Below, in pieces: positions 52,775 through 61,434 of a stretch of 64,000 nt of DNA. This DNA comes from Flavobacterium algicola (lineage in GTDB: Bacteria; Bacteroidota; Bacteroidia; Flavobacteriales; Flavobacteriaceae), in assembly GCF_022399565.1 (NCBI RefSeq), contig NZ_JAJTUT010000006.1, positions 1-64,000 on the forward strand, written 5' to 3'. How positions within the stretch are numbered: position 1 is the first letter of the stretch; the number at the start of each line of letters is the position of its first letter. Both the position numbers and the translations under genes were made by a program. Under the pieces are notes generated by a model. It had not been told where the DNA came from. It saw only the letters and a program-made list of their open reading frames with translations, and ran no database searches.

Positions 52775-53452
52775 ATGCTAAAAATAGGTCATCGTGGTGC
52801 TCGAGGTCATAAACCAGAGAATACTTTACTAGGCTTTGAAAAAGCAATTTCATTTCATGTTGATCAAATTGAGCTAGATGTTCATTTGAGCAAGGACGGA
52901 GAGATTGTTGTCATTCATGATGAAACTATCGATAGAACGACAAACGGAACAGGCAATGTAAATGAATTAACGCTTTTGCAAATTCAAAATTTTTGTATCG
53001 AAGGTGAACAAATTATTCCAACCTTAACGCAGGTTCTAGATTTGATCGCGGATAAGTGCGATATCAACATTGAAATCAAAAGCTTTGAGTCAACCGAGAA
53101 AGTCGTTCGTTTAATTGAGGAATATGTGTCGAATAAAAATTGGAAATACTCCCGATTTTTAGTTTCGAGTTTTGACTGGAAGGCTTTAGAAAAAGTCAAT
53201 GATTTAAATTCGGCCATTCCTATAGGTGTTTTAACAGAGGAAGATCTTGATGAGGCAGTAGTATTTGCCAAAAATATAAAAGCCAAAAGTATTAATCCAG
53301 ACTTTCATTTATTAACTAAAGAAAATGTTCTCGAAATACAAAATCAAGGTTTTGAAGTTTTTACCTGGACAGTTAATGAGATGGAGGATATAGAGCGAAT
53401 GAAAACATTTAAAGTGGACGGAATCATATCTGATTATCCCGATAGATTATAA
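52775..53452 (+). CDS. Glycerophosphodiester phosphodiesterase
   Basis: 225 residues from MLKIGHRGARGHKPENT; an upstream TTG lies in the promoter box. The TIM-barrel active site is visible: H6-R7, E33 and D35 in QIELDVHLSKDG, H48 in VVIHDETIDRTTNG. No signal peptide, so cytoplasmic. It cleaves glycerophosphodiesters to glycerol-3-phosphate and an alcohol. FEVFTWTVNEMEDIERMKTFKVDGIISDYPD is the conserved end of the family. 29 nt before the HI0933-like gene. Confidence 0.92.
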   Translation: MLKIGHRGARGHKPENTLLGFEKAISFHVDQIELDVHLSKDGEIVVIHDETIDRTTNGTGNVNELTLLQIQNFCIEGEQIIPTLTQVLDLIADKCDINIEIKSFESTEKVVRLIEEYVSNKNWKYSRFLVSSFDWKALEKVNDLNSAIPIGVLTEEDLDEAVVFAKNIKAKSINPDFHLLTKENVLEIQNQGFEVFTWTVNEMEDIERMKTFKVDGIISDYPDRL

Positions 53453-53481
53453 ATTTTGCGTTGTGCAAAAACAAGAATAAG

Positions 53482-54702
53482 ATGAATCAAGATTTTGATA
53501 TAATTATAGTAGGTGGTGGTGCAGCTGGATTTTTTACGGCAATAAATATTGTTGAGAAAAACCCTAAATTAAAGGTTGTGATACTAGAACGTGGTAATGA
53601 AGTATTACAAAAAGTTCGTGTTTCGGGTGGTGGGCGTTGCAATGTGACACATGCTTGCTTTGAGCCAAACGAATTGGTGAAGTTCTACCCTAGAGGAGAA
53701 AAAGAATTAAGAGGTCCTTTTCATCAGTTTTGTTCGGGAGATACTATAGAATGGTTTGAAAAGCATGGTGTGGAGTTAAAAATTGAGGAAGATGGCAGGA
53801 TGTTTCCAGTTTCTAATTCATCTCAATCAATCATCGACTGCTTTTTACAAGCTACTCAAAAACTTGGAATTAAAGTTCTAACTGGTCAAAGTGTTCAATC
53901 TATTTTTAAACCTGAAATGTCGAAAGGCAATATTTGGAAAGTAGAAACCCAAACTGGAAATTACGTGGCCGAAAAATTAATTCTTGCTACGGGTAGCAAT
54001 CCTAAAATATGGGAAATGCTGCAAACTTATGGTCATGCAATTATAAATCCGGTTCCGTCCTTATTTACATTTAACATCAAAGATACTCGAATTAAAGAAT
54101 TACCTGGTGTTGCTGCATTGGCTACGGTCAAAGTTAAAAATACAAAACTGGAGTCAACGGGACCACTGCTTATTACCCACTGGGGAATGAGTGGCCCTGC
54201 AGTGTTGAAATTATCCGCTTGGGGCGCCCGAATCTTACATGACAAAAATTATCAATTTTCTATTTATGTAAATTGGTTAAATGATACAGATGCAGTAGAT
54301 GCAGAGAAAAAATTAAAAGAACTGAAACAAGAACATGCCAAAAAAGCGGTTTCAAAAAAATCTCCATTTGATTTTCCTAATCGTTTGTGGGAAAGTTTAG
54401 TGCTGGCTTCAGCAATTGATATTGACACAAAATGGGCAGACTTGTCCAAAGTGCAATTACAAAGTTTATCCAATCAATTGACAAATGGTGTGTTTCAAGT
54501 CAATGGGAAAAGTACTTTTAAAGAAGAGTTTGTTACCGCTGGAGGAATTGATTTAAAGGAAATTAATTTTAAAACAATGGAAAGTAAGTTGCATGAAAAC
54601 CTCTATTTTGCTGGTGAAATTGTAAATATTGATGCGATAACTGGAGGTTTTAATTTTCAAAACGCATGGACCAGTGGATTTATCGTAGCAAATGCAATTT
54701 AA
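53482..54702 (+). CDS. HI0933/BaiN-like FAD-dependent oxidoreductase
   Basis: 406 residues from MNQDFDIIIVGGG; a TTG seven codons upstream is less likely. Rossmann motif IIVGGGAAGFFTAI, then VRVSGGGRCNVTHAC, the signature of the HI0933 flavoprotein family, and a C-terminal LYFAGEIVNIDAITGGFNFQNAWTSG closing the FAD site. Substrate unknown; family members are often called aminoacetone oxidase or BaiN-like without proof. It follows the GDPD gene by 29 nt, probably in one transcript. Confidence 0.87.
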   Translation: MNQDFDIIIVGGGAAGFFTAINIVEKNPKLKVVILERGNEVLQKVRVSGGGRCNVTHACFEPNELVKFYPRGEKELRGPFHQFCSGDTIEWFEKHGVELKIEEDGRMFPVSNSSQSIIDCFLQATQKLGIKVLTGQSVQSIFKPEMSKGNIWKVETQTGNYVAEKLILATGSNPKIWEMLQTYGHAIINPVPSLFTFNIKDTRIKELPGVAALATVKVKNTKLESTGPLLITHWGMSGPAVLKLSAWGARILHDKNYQFSIYVNWLNDTDAVDAEKKLKELKQEHAKKAVSKKSPFDFPNRLWESLVLASAIDIDTKWADLSKVQLQSLSNQLTNGVFQVNGKSTFKEEFVTAGGIDLKEINFKTMESKLHENLYFAGEIVNIDAITGGFNFQNAWTSGFIVANAI

Positions 54703-54715
54703 ACGTTTTTTTATA

Positions 54716-54723
54716 TATATTTG
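54716..54723 (+). promoter_or_regulatory. -7 box of the BACON/propeller lipoprotein gene
   Basis: Perfect TATATTTG, 49 nt before the ATG. No clear -33 TTG. Confidence 0.45.
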
Positions 54724-54772
54724 CCCAAACTCAGATTATACTTTCAAACTGAGGTAATTCAAAACTTAGCAA

Positions 54773-56407
54773 ATGAAAAAAACATTACTCTTTGTTGCCA
54801 TAATAGTTTCTCTTTTTAGTTGTGTATCAGATAATCTTGATGGAGCAGAATTAGTTTTCTCAGAAGAAACTGTAGTTTTTAAAGGTTCTGAAACAAAATC
54901 TCTTTATATCTCAACAAATCCAAAATCAGATTGTGATTATCAAATTACTTCAATGCCTAGTTGGGTTAAGGCTGATCGTAAATCTGGAAATTTAAATGCC
55001 TCGAATGGTATTAATGAAATAATATTAACTTCAGATCTAACAAATTTACAGCCCGGAACCTATGAAGGTAATTTGGAATTTACGACAACACTAGGAAACA
55101 AAACAATTCTTTTGCAAGCAATTGTTGGAGATAATTTGACGTACACTGTTCCCAAAACCCTCAATTTCTCTATTAGCGATAATGAAGTAAAATTTACAAT
55201 AAAGAACAACGGTAATGTTCCATTGTCATATACTATTGACAATCAAAACACAAAAACCACATTATCTTCAAATTCAGGCACAATTGAAGTTCGTGGTCAA
55301 AAAGAAATTGCAGTAACTATCAATAGAGATGGTTTCCCAAATGGATTGACCAGTTTCAACTTAAACTTAAAGATTAACAACAGTGCAGAAACAATTGCTG
55401 TTACTGTCGATAATTTTAAAGAGCTGAAATCAATGGTAGTGGGTGATGTAATGGATGCTGAATATTCCAAGGTTAAAGATCAATTGGTTTTTGTATCAGC
55501 AAATCCGTCAAAATTATCAATATATAATCCTAGTACATCAAGTATGGAGACGGTTCCATTAGTATACACGCCAACTTGTGTATCTGTATCACAAGATGGA
55601 GAAACTGCGGTTGTAGGTCACGATGGGCATATCACTTATATCAATTTAAAAACAAAATCAATTATAAAAACTTACAGTTCGTCATGTTTTGCACTCGATA
55701 TTGTATTAGGTAATAATAAGTGGGCATACGTATTTCCTAAAGAAAATCAATGGACGTATATTAGGTGTATCAATATGAATTTATCAAATGATAATGAAAC
55801 ATATAGCACTGGTGGTTCAATTTATGCAGGAACAAAAGGAAGATTACATCCGTCTGGTAAGTATATTTACGGAGCAGACAACGGACTAAGTCCTTCAGAT
55901 ATTGAAAAGTATGATATTCAGAATGGCGTTGCAAACATGCTTTATGACTCTCCTTACCATGGTGATTACCCAATGTCTGGAAATTTATGGTTTACGGAAG
56001 ATGGAAACAGAATTTTCACAAGAGGTAAAACAGTATTAAAAACTTCTGATATTAAAACTTCAGATATGATTTACAATGGTAGTATTACTGCCGATTCGAA
56101 TATAGAATGGCTTAATCATTCAGCTGCAAAAGATAATTTATTCGTCATCATAAATTCGGGTAATGTTTGGCAAAATGAAAGGTTGCCTTACATCTACACT
56201 TATAACGCTATCAATCTAAACTTTAAAAACAAACTTGAATTAGAAAAGTATCAAGTGCAAAATACGACAGGTGGGTTTAATTATTTTGATGCAGAACCTC
56301 ACTTTGTATTTAGCAATTCTTCAGGTAATGTTATTTACGTATTGACCAAAGCCAAAGGTTCAGGCTTAGTAAATGAGTGGGCTATTCAAAAAATGCTCGT
56401 TCAGTAA
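54773..56407 (+). CDS. BACON-domain beta-propeller lipoprotein
   Basis: 544 residues. Lipoprotein signal with lipobox SLFSC (Cys at about 17). A BACON-like beta domain (about 28-115, with MPSWVKADRKSGNL) and a second beta sandwich (about 120-215) precede a seven-bladed-type propeller (about 225-540; SVSQDGETAVVGHDG, LHPSGKYIYGADN, FTEDGNRIF). BACON domains in Bacteroidota are tied to carbohydrate or mucin binding, but no sugar-utilisation genes are nearby. Likely at the outer membrane. Ligand unknown. Confidence 0.8.
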   Translation: MKKTLLFVAIIVSLFSCVSDNLDGAELVFSEETVVFKGSETKSLYISTNPKSDCDYQITSMPSWVKADRKSGNLNASNGINEIILTSDLTNLQPGTYEGNLEFTTTLGNKTILLQAIVGDNLTYTVPKTLNFSISDNEVKFTIKNNGNVPLSYTIDNQNTKTTLSSNSGTIEVRGQKEIAVTINRDGFPNGLTSFNLNLKINNSAETIAVTVDNFKELKSMVVGDVMDAEYSKVKDQLVFVSANPSKLSIYNPSTSSMETVPLVYTPTCVSVSQDGETAVVGHDGHITYINLKTKSIIKTYSSSCFALDIVLGNNKWAYVFPKENQWTYIRCINMNLSNDNETYSTGGSIYAGTKGRLHPSGKYIYGADNGLSPSDIEKYDIQNGVANMLYDSPYHGDYPMSGNLWFTEDGNRIFTRGKTVLKTSDIKTSDMIYNGSITADSNIEWLNHSAAKDNLFVIINSGNVWQNERLPYIYTYNAINLNFKNKLELEKYQVQNTTGGFNYFDAEPHFVFSNSSGNVIYVLTKAKGSGLVNEWAIQKMLVQ

Positions 56408-56457
56408 TGACTCTATTAGTTCGAAAGTTAAAAAGCTAACGATAGTGAAAGTAAATT

Positions 56458-56494
56458 GTAAAAGCTGTTCTAAAGGTATAGAGCAGCTTTTCTG
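56458..56494 (+). terminator. Rho-independent terminator after the lipoprotein gene
   Basis: AAAAGCTG-T-TCTA pairs with TAGA-G-CAGCTTTT around a short loop, then a T-rich tail. Confidence 0.7.
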
Positions 56495-56620
56495 TTTATT
56501 TGATAATCAGATTGCTATGTCATCTTCGATAATGACAGTATTAACATGGATTTACATATTTACTAAGAATTTGTTAAGAAGAATCAACTAATTTTACTTT
56601 TAGATATTATATTAGAAACA

Positions 56621-57346
56621 ATGAAGTTCAAGTTATTTACCATATTACTTCTTTTTGCTGCTCAAATGTGTATTGCACAAGTTGTGACAGGTAAAATAAT
56701 TTTTAATACTTATGGTGTGTCTAAAGTAGAGGTGATTAATGCTACAACTCGAACTCTTACGGTATCAGACGACAATGGTGATTTTTCTATAGCCGCAAAA
56801 CTTAATGAAGAACTTGTCTTCGTCTCAAAAGACCATAATTTCAAAAAAATAAAAGTCACAGCAGATATAATAAATACAAATAATGTGGTCATAGACATCG
56901 CTTTGATACCAGAAGAATTAAAGGAAGTTGTAGTGTCAAACACGCCATCTGTTAAATTGAGTGGCGATAGGAGTTGGGAAAGGGGTAAGGTAGATACGTA
57001 TGCGCTGGACAAAAGCACAAGTGCATTGAAAGTCACAGGCGTGAATATGGGGACTACTGCAGGAATTGACTTTGCTAGATTGGGAGGTAAATTGATTGAC
57101 TTATTTAAGAAAAACAAAAAACCTCGTCAAGAAGAATTACCGCTAAGTAATTTTCAAGAGTTTGCAAAAGCGAGCTGCAGTACGAGCTACTTCACAAAAA
57201 CTTTAAATTTAAAGCCAGAAGAAGTCATGTTGTTTTTAGAATTCTGTGAGACTGATGATGAGTCACTTGAAATTCTCAATACCAATAATAAATTAAGTAC
57301 AATGGATTTTTTATATAAAAAAAGCTTAGAATTTAAAAAACAATAG
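56621..57346 (+). CDS. CarboxypepD_reg-like-domain exported protein
   Basis: 241 residues. Signal peptide ends near QMCIAQ. VVTGKIIFNTYGVSKVEVIN to IDIALIPEELKEVVVS (about 21-110) is a carboxypeptidase-regulatory-like beta domain, as found at the start of TonB-dependent receptors, but no barrel follows. The last 130 residues are helical and basic, with an acidic end (FLEFCETDDESLEIL). Periplasmic or surface-associated; function unknown. Single gene, convergent with tspO. Confidence 0.75.
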   Translation: MKFKLFTILLLFAAQMCIAQVVTGKIIFNTYGVSKVEVINATTRTLTVSDDNGDFSIAAKLNEELVFVSKDHNFKKIKVTADIINTNNVVIDIALIPEELKEVVVSNTPSVKLSGDRSWERGKVDTYALDKSTSALKVTGVNMGTTAGIDFARLGGKLIDLFKKNKKPRQEELPLSNFQEFAKASCSTSYFTKTLNLKPEEVMLFLEFCETDDESLEILNTNNKLSTMDFLYKKSLEFKKQ

Positions 57347-57401
57347 GTCTCAGAGATTTAAAATATTTATCTAAAACCTATTCGTACATTCCCGTAAAAA
57401 T

Positions 57402-57878
57402 TTAACGGTTTAGCCACCAAATACTTCCATTTAAGACCATTGCGAAACTTACCCAGGCCAAATACGGCAAGAATAAGTAACCAGATATTTTATTTATTTT
57501 ACTAAATTGTATGTAAGTTTCATATACCAATAACCATAGAATTACAATTTCTATTAGTGCCAATAAAGGGTTGTGAAGACCAAAGAACAAATAGGACCAA
57601 AGTGCATTTAGCCCCAATTGAACGGCAAATACAATTAGTGCCTTTTTGACTATTTCTTGTTCATAATCGATTCGATCCCAAACTAATCCTGCCGCTACTC
57701 CCATCATGACATATAATAAACTCCAAACACGAGCGAATACCCAATTAGGAGGGTTAAAGCTTGGCTTGATCAAAGTTGGGTACCAATTGGTAATTGCAGA
57801 TTGCGTAACTGTACTAGCGTAATAACCTATTGCTAAACAAGTAACAACAATGGTAAGTATTTTTGTAATCTTATTCAT
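57402..57878 (-). CDS. tspO: TspO/MBR family protein
   Basis: 158 residues, five membrane helices. NWYPTLIKPSFNPPNWVFARVWSLLYVMMGVAAGLVW and the Trp/Asn-rich NALWSYLFFGLHNPL motif are the TspO signature. The family binds porphyrins and related ligands and affects stress responses in the membrane. Divergent from the mevalonate decarboxylase gene, with separate promoters. Confidence 0.92.
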   Translation of the reverse strand: MNKITKILTIVVTCLAIGYYASTVTQSAITNWYPTLIKPSFNPPNWVFARVWSLLYVMMGVAAGLVWDRIDYEQEIVKKALIVFAVQLGLNALWSYLFFGLHNPLLALIEIVILWLLVYETYIQFSKINKISGYLFLPYLAWVSFAMVLNGSIWWLNR

Positions 57879-57901
57879 AATGGTATGTTTTTTTCAAAAA
57901 G

Positions 57902-57909
57902 CAAATTTA
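57902..57909 (-). promoter_or_regulatory. -7 box of tspO
   Basis: Perfect TAAATTTG on the minus strand, 23 nt before the ATG, with a TTG 24 nt upstream. Confidence 0.5.
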
Positions 57910-57967
57910 CTCAAATTTATTGTAGTAATAAATCAATAGTTGCATTATAGAGATACGACAAAAAAAG

Positions 57968-57975
57968 TATCTTTG
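57968..57975 (+). promoter_or_regulatory. -7 box of mvaD
   Basis: Perfect TATCTTTG, 17 nt before the chosen ATG, with a TTG 25 nt upstream (57940-57942). Confidence 0.5.
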
Positions 57976-57992
57976 CCTAAAAATTGACTTTC

Positions 57993-59075
57993 ATGTTTTT
58001 AGATACCGATTTTATTCCACCAAAATATACACAAACTGTTGAAAAAGGAAATTTCAAATGGACTGCACCAAGTAATATTGCTTTAGTGAAATATTGGGGC
58101 AAGAAAGAAAATCAAATACCTGCCAATCCATCGGTGAGTTTTACTTTAAATAATTGCAAAACAATTACTAAGCTGGCTTTTGCCAAAAAAGAAGATAGCC
58201 TTAATTTTTCATTCGATTTATTATTTGAAGGGCAGTCTAAAGAAGATTTCAAACCAAAAATAAATAAGTTTTTTGAGCGAGTAGCACACTATCTTCCTTT
58301 TCTAAAAGATTATCATTTTACGATAGATACCGAGAATACTTTTCCGCACAGTTCGGGAATTGCTTCATCAGCATCTGGGATGGCGGCTTTGGCAATGAAT
58401 TTAATGAGTGTCGAAAGACAATTATACCCAGCTATGACTGATGAGTATTTTTATCAAAAGGCTTCGTTTCTTGCGAGGTTAGGATCTGGTAGTGCTTGTC
58501 GCAGCGTAAAAGGCCAAGTTGTTGCGTGGGGAAATCAGGCGAACATTACAGGAAGTTCAGACTTGTTTGGAGTAGAATTCCCATATGTTATTCATGATAA
58601 TTTCAAGAATTACCAAGATACCATTTTACTAGTTGACAAAGGAGAGAAGCAGGTGTCAAGTACAGTAGGTCATGATTTAATGCACGACCATCCTTACGCA
58701 AGTACACGTTTTGCACAAGCTCATGATAACTTAGATAAATTGATAACTATTTTCGAAAGCGGAGACTTGGACGCATTCATTAAAGTAGTAGAAAGTGAAG
58801 CTTTGACATTGCACGCTATGATGATGACCTCGATGCCGTATTTTATATTAATGAAACCAAATACATTAGAGATAATTAATGCAATTTGGAAATTCAGAAA
58901 TGAAACCAAAGTACCAGTTTGCTTTACGCTCGATGCAGGAGCAAATGTTCATGTTTTATATCCAAAGAACGTAAGTGAAAAAGTTTTGCAATTTATTCAG
59001 GACGAATTAGTTGGGTATTGTCAAAATGGTCAGTACATTTGTGACGAAATTGGAAATGGTGCAAACCAGTTGTAA
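57993..59075 (+). CDS. mvaD: Diphosphomevalonate decarboxylase
   Basis: 360 residues from MFLDTDFIPPKYTQ; an in-frame TTG three codons upstream is less likely. WTAPSNIALVKYWGKKENQIPANPSVSFTL is the family N-terminal motif, and HSSGIASSASGMAALAMNLM the GHMP-kinase ATP loop; GSGSACRSVKGQVVAW follows. It converts diphosphomevalonate with ATP to isopentenyl diphosphate, CO2 and ADP in the mevalonate pathway. First gene of the isoprenoid cluster with the GHMP kinase and UbiA-type enzyme. Confidence 0.93.
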   Translation: MFLDTDFIPPKYTQTVEKGNFKWTAPSNIALVKYWGKKENQIPANPSVSFTLNNCKTITKLAFAKKEDSLNFSFDLLFEGQSKEDFKPKINKFFERVAHYLPFLKDYHFTIDTENTFPHSSGIASSASGMAALAMNLMSVERQLYPAMTDEYFYQKASFLARLGSGSACRSVKGQVVAWGNQANITGSSDLFGVEFPYVIHDNFKNYQDTILLVDKGEKQVSSTVGHDLMHDHPYASTRFAQAHDNLDKLITIFESGDLDAFIKVVESEALTLHAMMMTSMPYFILMKPNTLEIINAIWKFRNETKVPVCFTLDAGANVHVLYPKNVSEKVLQFIQDELVGYCQNGQYICDEIGNGANQL

Positions 59076-59355
59076 TTTTTGTATCTTTATGATTCATGAG
59101 TTTAATATGGATATTCAATTAGAAAAGTTAGCATTGATAAAGCACCTTCAATCATTCAGATAAAATCAGAAATTTTTTTAAGATCGCAAGTAATTAGAAC
59201 TCAATATAGATGTGTTCTGTCAAAGCAAACAACGATTTATTGTCAGTATAATTTAAAGCAAATTAGGATTCTCTCTCTTTTTAATGTTAGACAGAACCCA
59301 AACAAGATTAACAAAATAGAATAATTACCGACCCCAAATTGATAATTTACAAAAT
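59076..59355. other. Intergenic region between mvaD and the GHMP kinase
   Basis: 280 bp. It contains an 18-codon open stretch (59107-59163, MDIQLEKLALIKHLQSFR) resembling the start of small antitoxin-like proteins, ending in a stop. No terminator was found, so mvaD and the kinase gene may be co-transcribed. Confidence 0.4.
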
Positions 59356-60294
59356 ATGAAAGGACCTTTATTTTACTCAAAAATATTACTCTTTGGAGAA
59401 TACGGAATTATTCGTGACTCTAAGGGTTTGTCAATACCTTATAATTTTTATAACGGTGCGTTAAAAAGAGACGAAAACCCTACTCCAGAAGCGATTGCTT
59501 CTAATGCGAGTTTAAATCGCTTGGCAGTTTATCTTGAGAATCTTCAACTAGAGCAGCCGGATTTAGTAACCTTTGATTTTGCTACTTTGAAAGAAGACAT
59601 CGCTACAGGGATGTATTTTGATTCTAGTATTCCACAAGGATATGGTGTAGGTAGTAGTGGAGCACTTGTTGCAGCCATCTATGATAAGTATGCACAAGAT
59701 AAAATCACAGTTTTAGAGAATTTGACTCGTGAAAAGTTATTACAATTAAAGAATATATTTTCTCAAATGGAAAGTTTTTTCCATGGAAAGAGCTCTGGAT
59801 TAGATCCTTTAAATAGTTATTTGAGTATTCCAATTTTGATCAATTCAAAAGATAATATCGAAGCAACGGGTATTCCAACTCAAAGTTTTGATGGTAAAGG
59901 TGCCGTGTTTTTGATCGATTCAGGTATTGTTGGAGAAACTGCTCCAATGGTGAACATCTTCATGGAAAACTTAAAAGATAAAGGTTTTCGTGCTATGTTA
60001 AAAAACCAGTTTGTGAAACATACAGATGCTTGTGTTGAAAACTTCCTAGGCGGTGATATGAAATCATTATTTGCAAATACCAAAAAATTGTCAAAAGTCG
60101 TTTTGAATCATTTCAAACCAATGATTCCAGAACAATTTCATGCATTATGGCAACAAGGAATTGACAGTAACGATTATTATTTAAAACTATGTGGTTCAGG
60201 CGGTGGTGGTTACATCTTAGGTTTTACTGAAGATTTAGAACGCGCCAAAGCTTCTTTAAAAGATTATAAGCTAGAAGTCGTATATCAATTTTAA
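59356..60294 (+). CDS. GHMP kinase, probable mevalonate kinase
   Basis: 312 residues. SKILLFGEYGIIRDSKGLSIP is the GHMP start (substrate end of the fold), PQGYGVGSSGALVAAIYD the ATP loop, HGKSSGLDPLNSYLSIP the magnesium/catalytic segment and KLCGSGGGGYILGF the conserved C-terminal motif. Its position between mvaD and a prenyltransferase fits mevalonate kinase (or phosphomevalonate kinase), the ATP-dependent phosphorylation of mevalonate. The exact step cannot be read from sequence. Confidence 0.88.
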   Translation: MKGPLFYSKILLFGEYGIIRDSKGLSIPYNFYNGALKRDENPTPEAIASNASLNRLAVYLENLQLEQPDLVTFDFATLKEDIATGMYFDSSIPQGYGVGSSGALVAAIYDKYAQDKITVLENLTREKLLQLKNIFSQMESFFHGKSSGLDPLNSYLSIPILINSKDNIEATGIPTQSFDGKGAVFLIDSGIVGETAPMVNIFMENLKDKGFRAMLKNQFVKHTDACVENFLGGDMKSLFANTKKLSKVVLNHFKPMIPEQFHALWQQGIDSNDYYLKLCGSGGGGYILGFTEDLERAKASLKDYKLEVVYQF

Positions 60295-60368
60295 GAGTTT
60301 ACTTCAAATAAAAATTTTATAATTCCGTTTTGTATCTGTTGCATGCGAATAATTTGACTATTTAAAGA

Positions 60369-61325
60369 ATGCTAAATAGAAAGCAAAGGCTATTGTTAAA
60401 AAAGATCGTGAGTTTATTCTCTGTAGTAAGAGGATATAATATTCCGGTCATTATTTTAGCTCAGTATTTATCGGCTATATTCATCTTAGCTCCAGAGAAA
60501 AGAGCTTTGGAGATTTTATTTGATATTGATTTATTTCTTTTAGTATTTGCTTCAGCAATTACAATTGCCTCTGGATACATCATCAACAATTTTTATGATA
60601 GTAGAAAAGATTTAATCAACCGACCAAATAAATCGATGTTAGATCGCTTGATAAGTCAAGCCACGAAATTAAAGGTTTATTTTGGACTCAATTTCTTAGC
60701 TGCTGCTTTAGCTTTGCTAGTATCGTGGAAGGTTTTTCTGTTTTTTTCGATCTATATTTTTATGATATGGTTCTACTCTCATAAAATTAAAAAATATGCT
60801 GTCGTGGGCAATCTTACAGCGACAATGATGGCGGTTATTCCTTTCTTTGCTATTACGTTACATTATTATTACAACTTAAGTTTTGAAGAAATTATTAGCC
60901 ACAAATCTCAATTTGCGGTTATTTTTTCGCACGCTACATTCCTTTCTTTATTGCTTTTAATTCGAGAAATGATAAAAGATTTAGAAAATATCAAAGGAGA
61001 TTTGGCAAATGATTACCGCACAATTCCAATACGTTATGGAGAATCAATGTCAAAGAAGATCATTACTCTATTGGTCTTCTTAACTATTTTACCAGTATAT
61101 CTTTTAGTTGGTATATATGAAGTTGGTTATATGGATATTTACTTTTACGCATCTTTTATAATACTTATTTTATTTCTAGTTTATCTTTGGAGAGCGAGCA
61201 CCAAAGAACAGTATTTATTACTTCACAATGTTTTGAAATTTCTAATAGTTTCGGGAGTATTCTGCATTGTTCTTATTGATCCTTCGGTGTTGTACAACGG
61301 TAAGAGGTGGATTCTGGCAAGCTAA
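60369..61325 (+). CDS. UbiA-type prenyltransferase, probable geranylgeranylglycerol-phosphate geranylgeranyltransferase
   Basis: 318 residues and about eight membrane helices. The two Asp-rich prenyl-diphosphate/Mg motifs are NNFYDSRKDLINRPNK (D77, D81) and DLENIKGDLANDYRTIP. The family also includes menaquinone and heme O prenyltransferases; the NRPNK and GDLANDYRTIP forms and the place in the mevalonate cluster favour the archaeal-type lipid enzyme (DGGGP synthase) found across Bacteroidota. Substrate is inferred. Confidence 0.8.
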   Translation: MLNRKQRLLLKKIVSLFSVVRGYNIPVIILAQYLSAIFILAPEKRALEILFDIDLFLLVFASAITIASGYIINNFYDSRKDLINRPNKSMLDRLISQATKLKVYFGLNFLAAALALLVSWKVFLFFSIYIFMIWFYSHKIKKYAVVGNLTATMMAVIPFFAITLHYYYNLSFEEIISHKSQFAVIFSHATFLSLLLLIREMIKDLENIKGDLANDYRTIPIRYGESMSKKIITLLVFLTILPVYLLVGIYEVGYMDIYFYASFIILILFLVYLWRASTKEQYLLLHNVLKFLIVSGVFCIVLIDPSVLYNGKRWILAS

Positions 61326-61434
61326 TTCATTGTGACAACTCATTTTCAGTTTCATTTTAAAAGTTAACATAATAGCTTATTGTTTTAACTATTGATGACT
61401 ATAGTATCGCTGACTTTTTCTGTATTTTTACAAT

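Noticed and set aside
59076..59355. tRNA or riboswitch in the mvaD-kinase gap
   Set aside because: No cloverleaf arms or known aptamer motif could be drawn.
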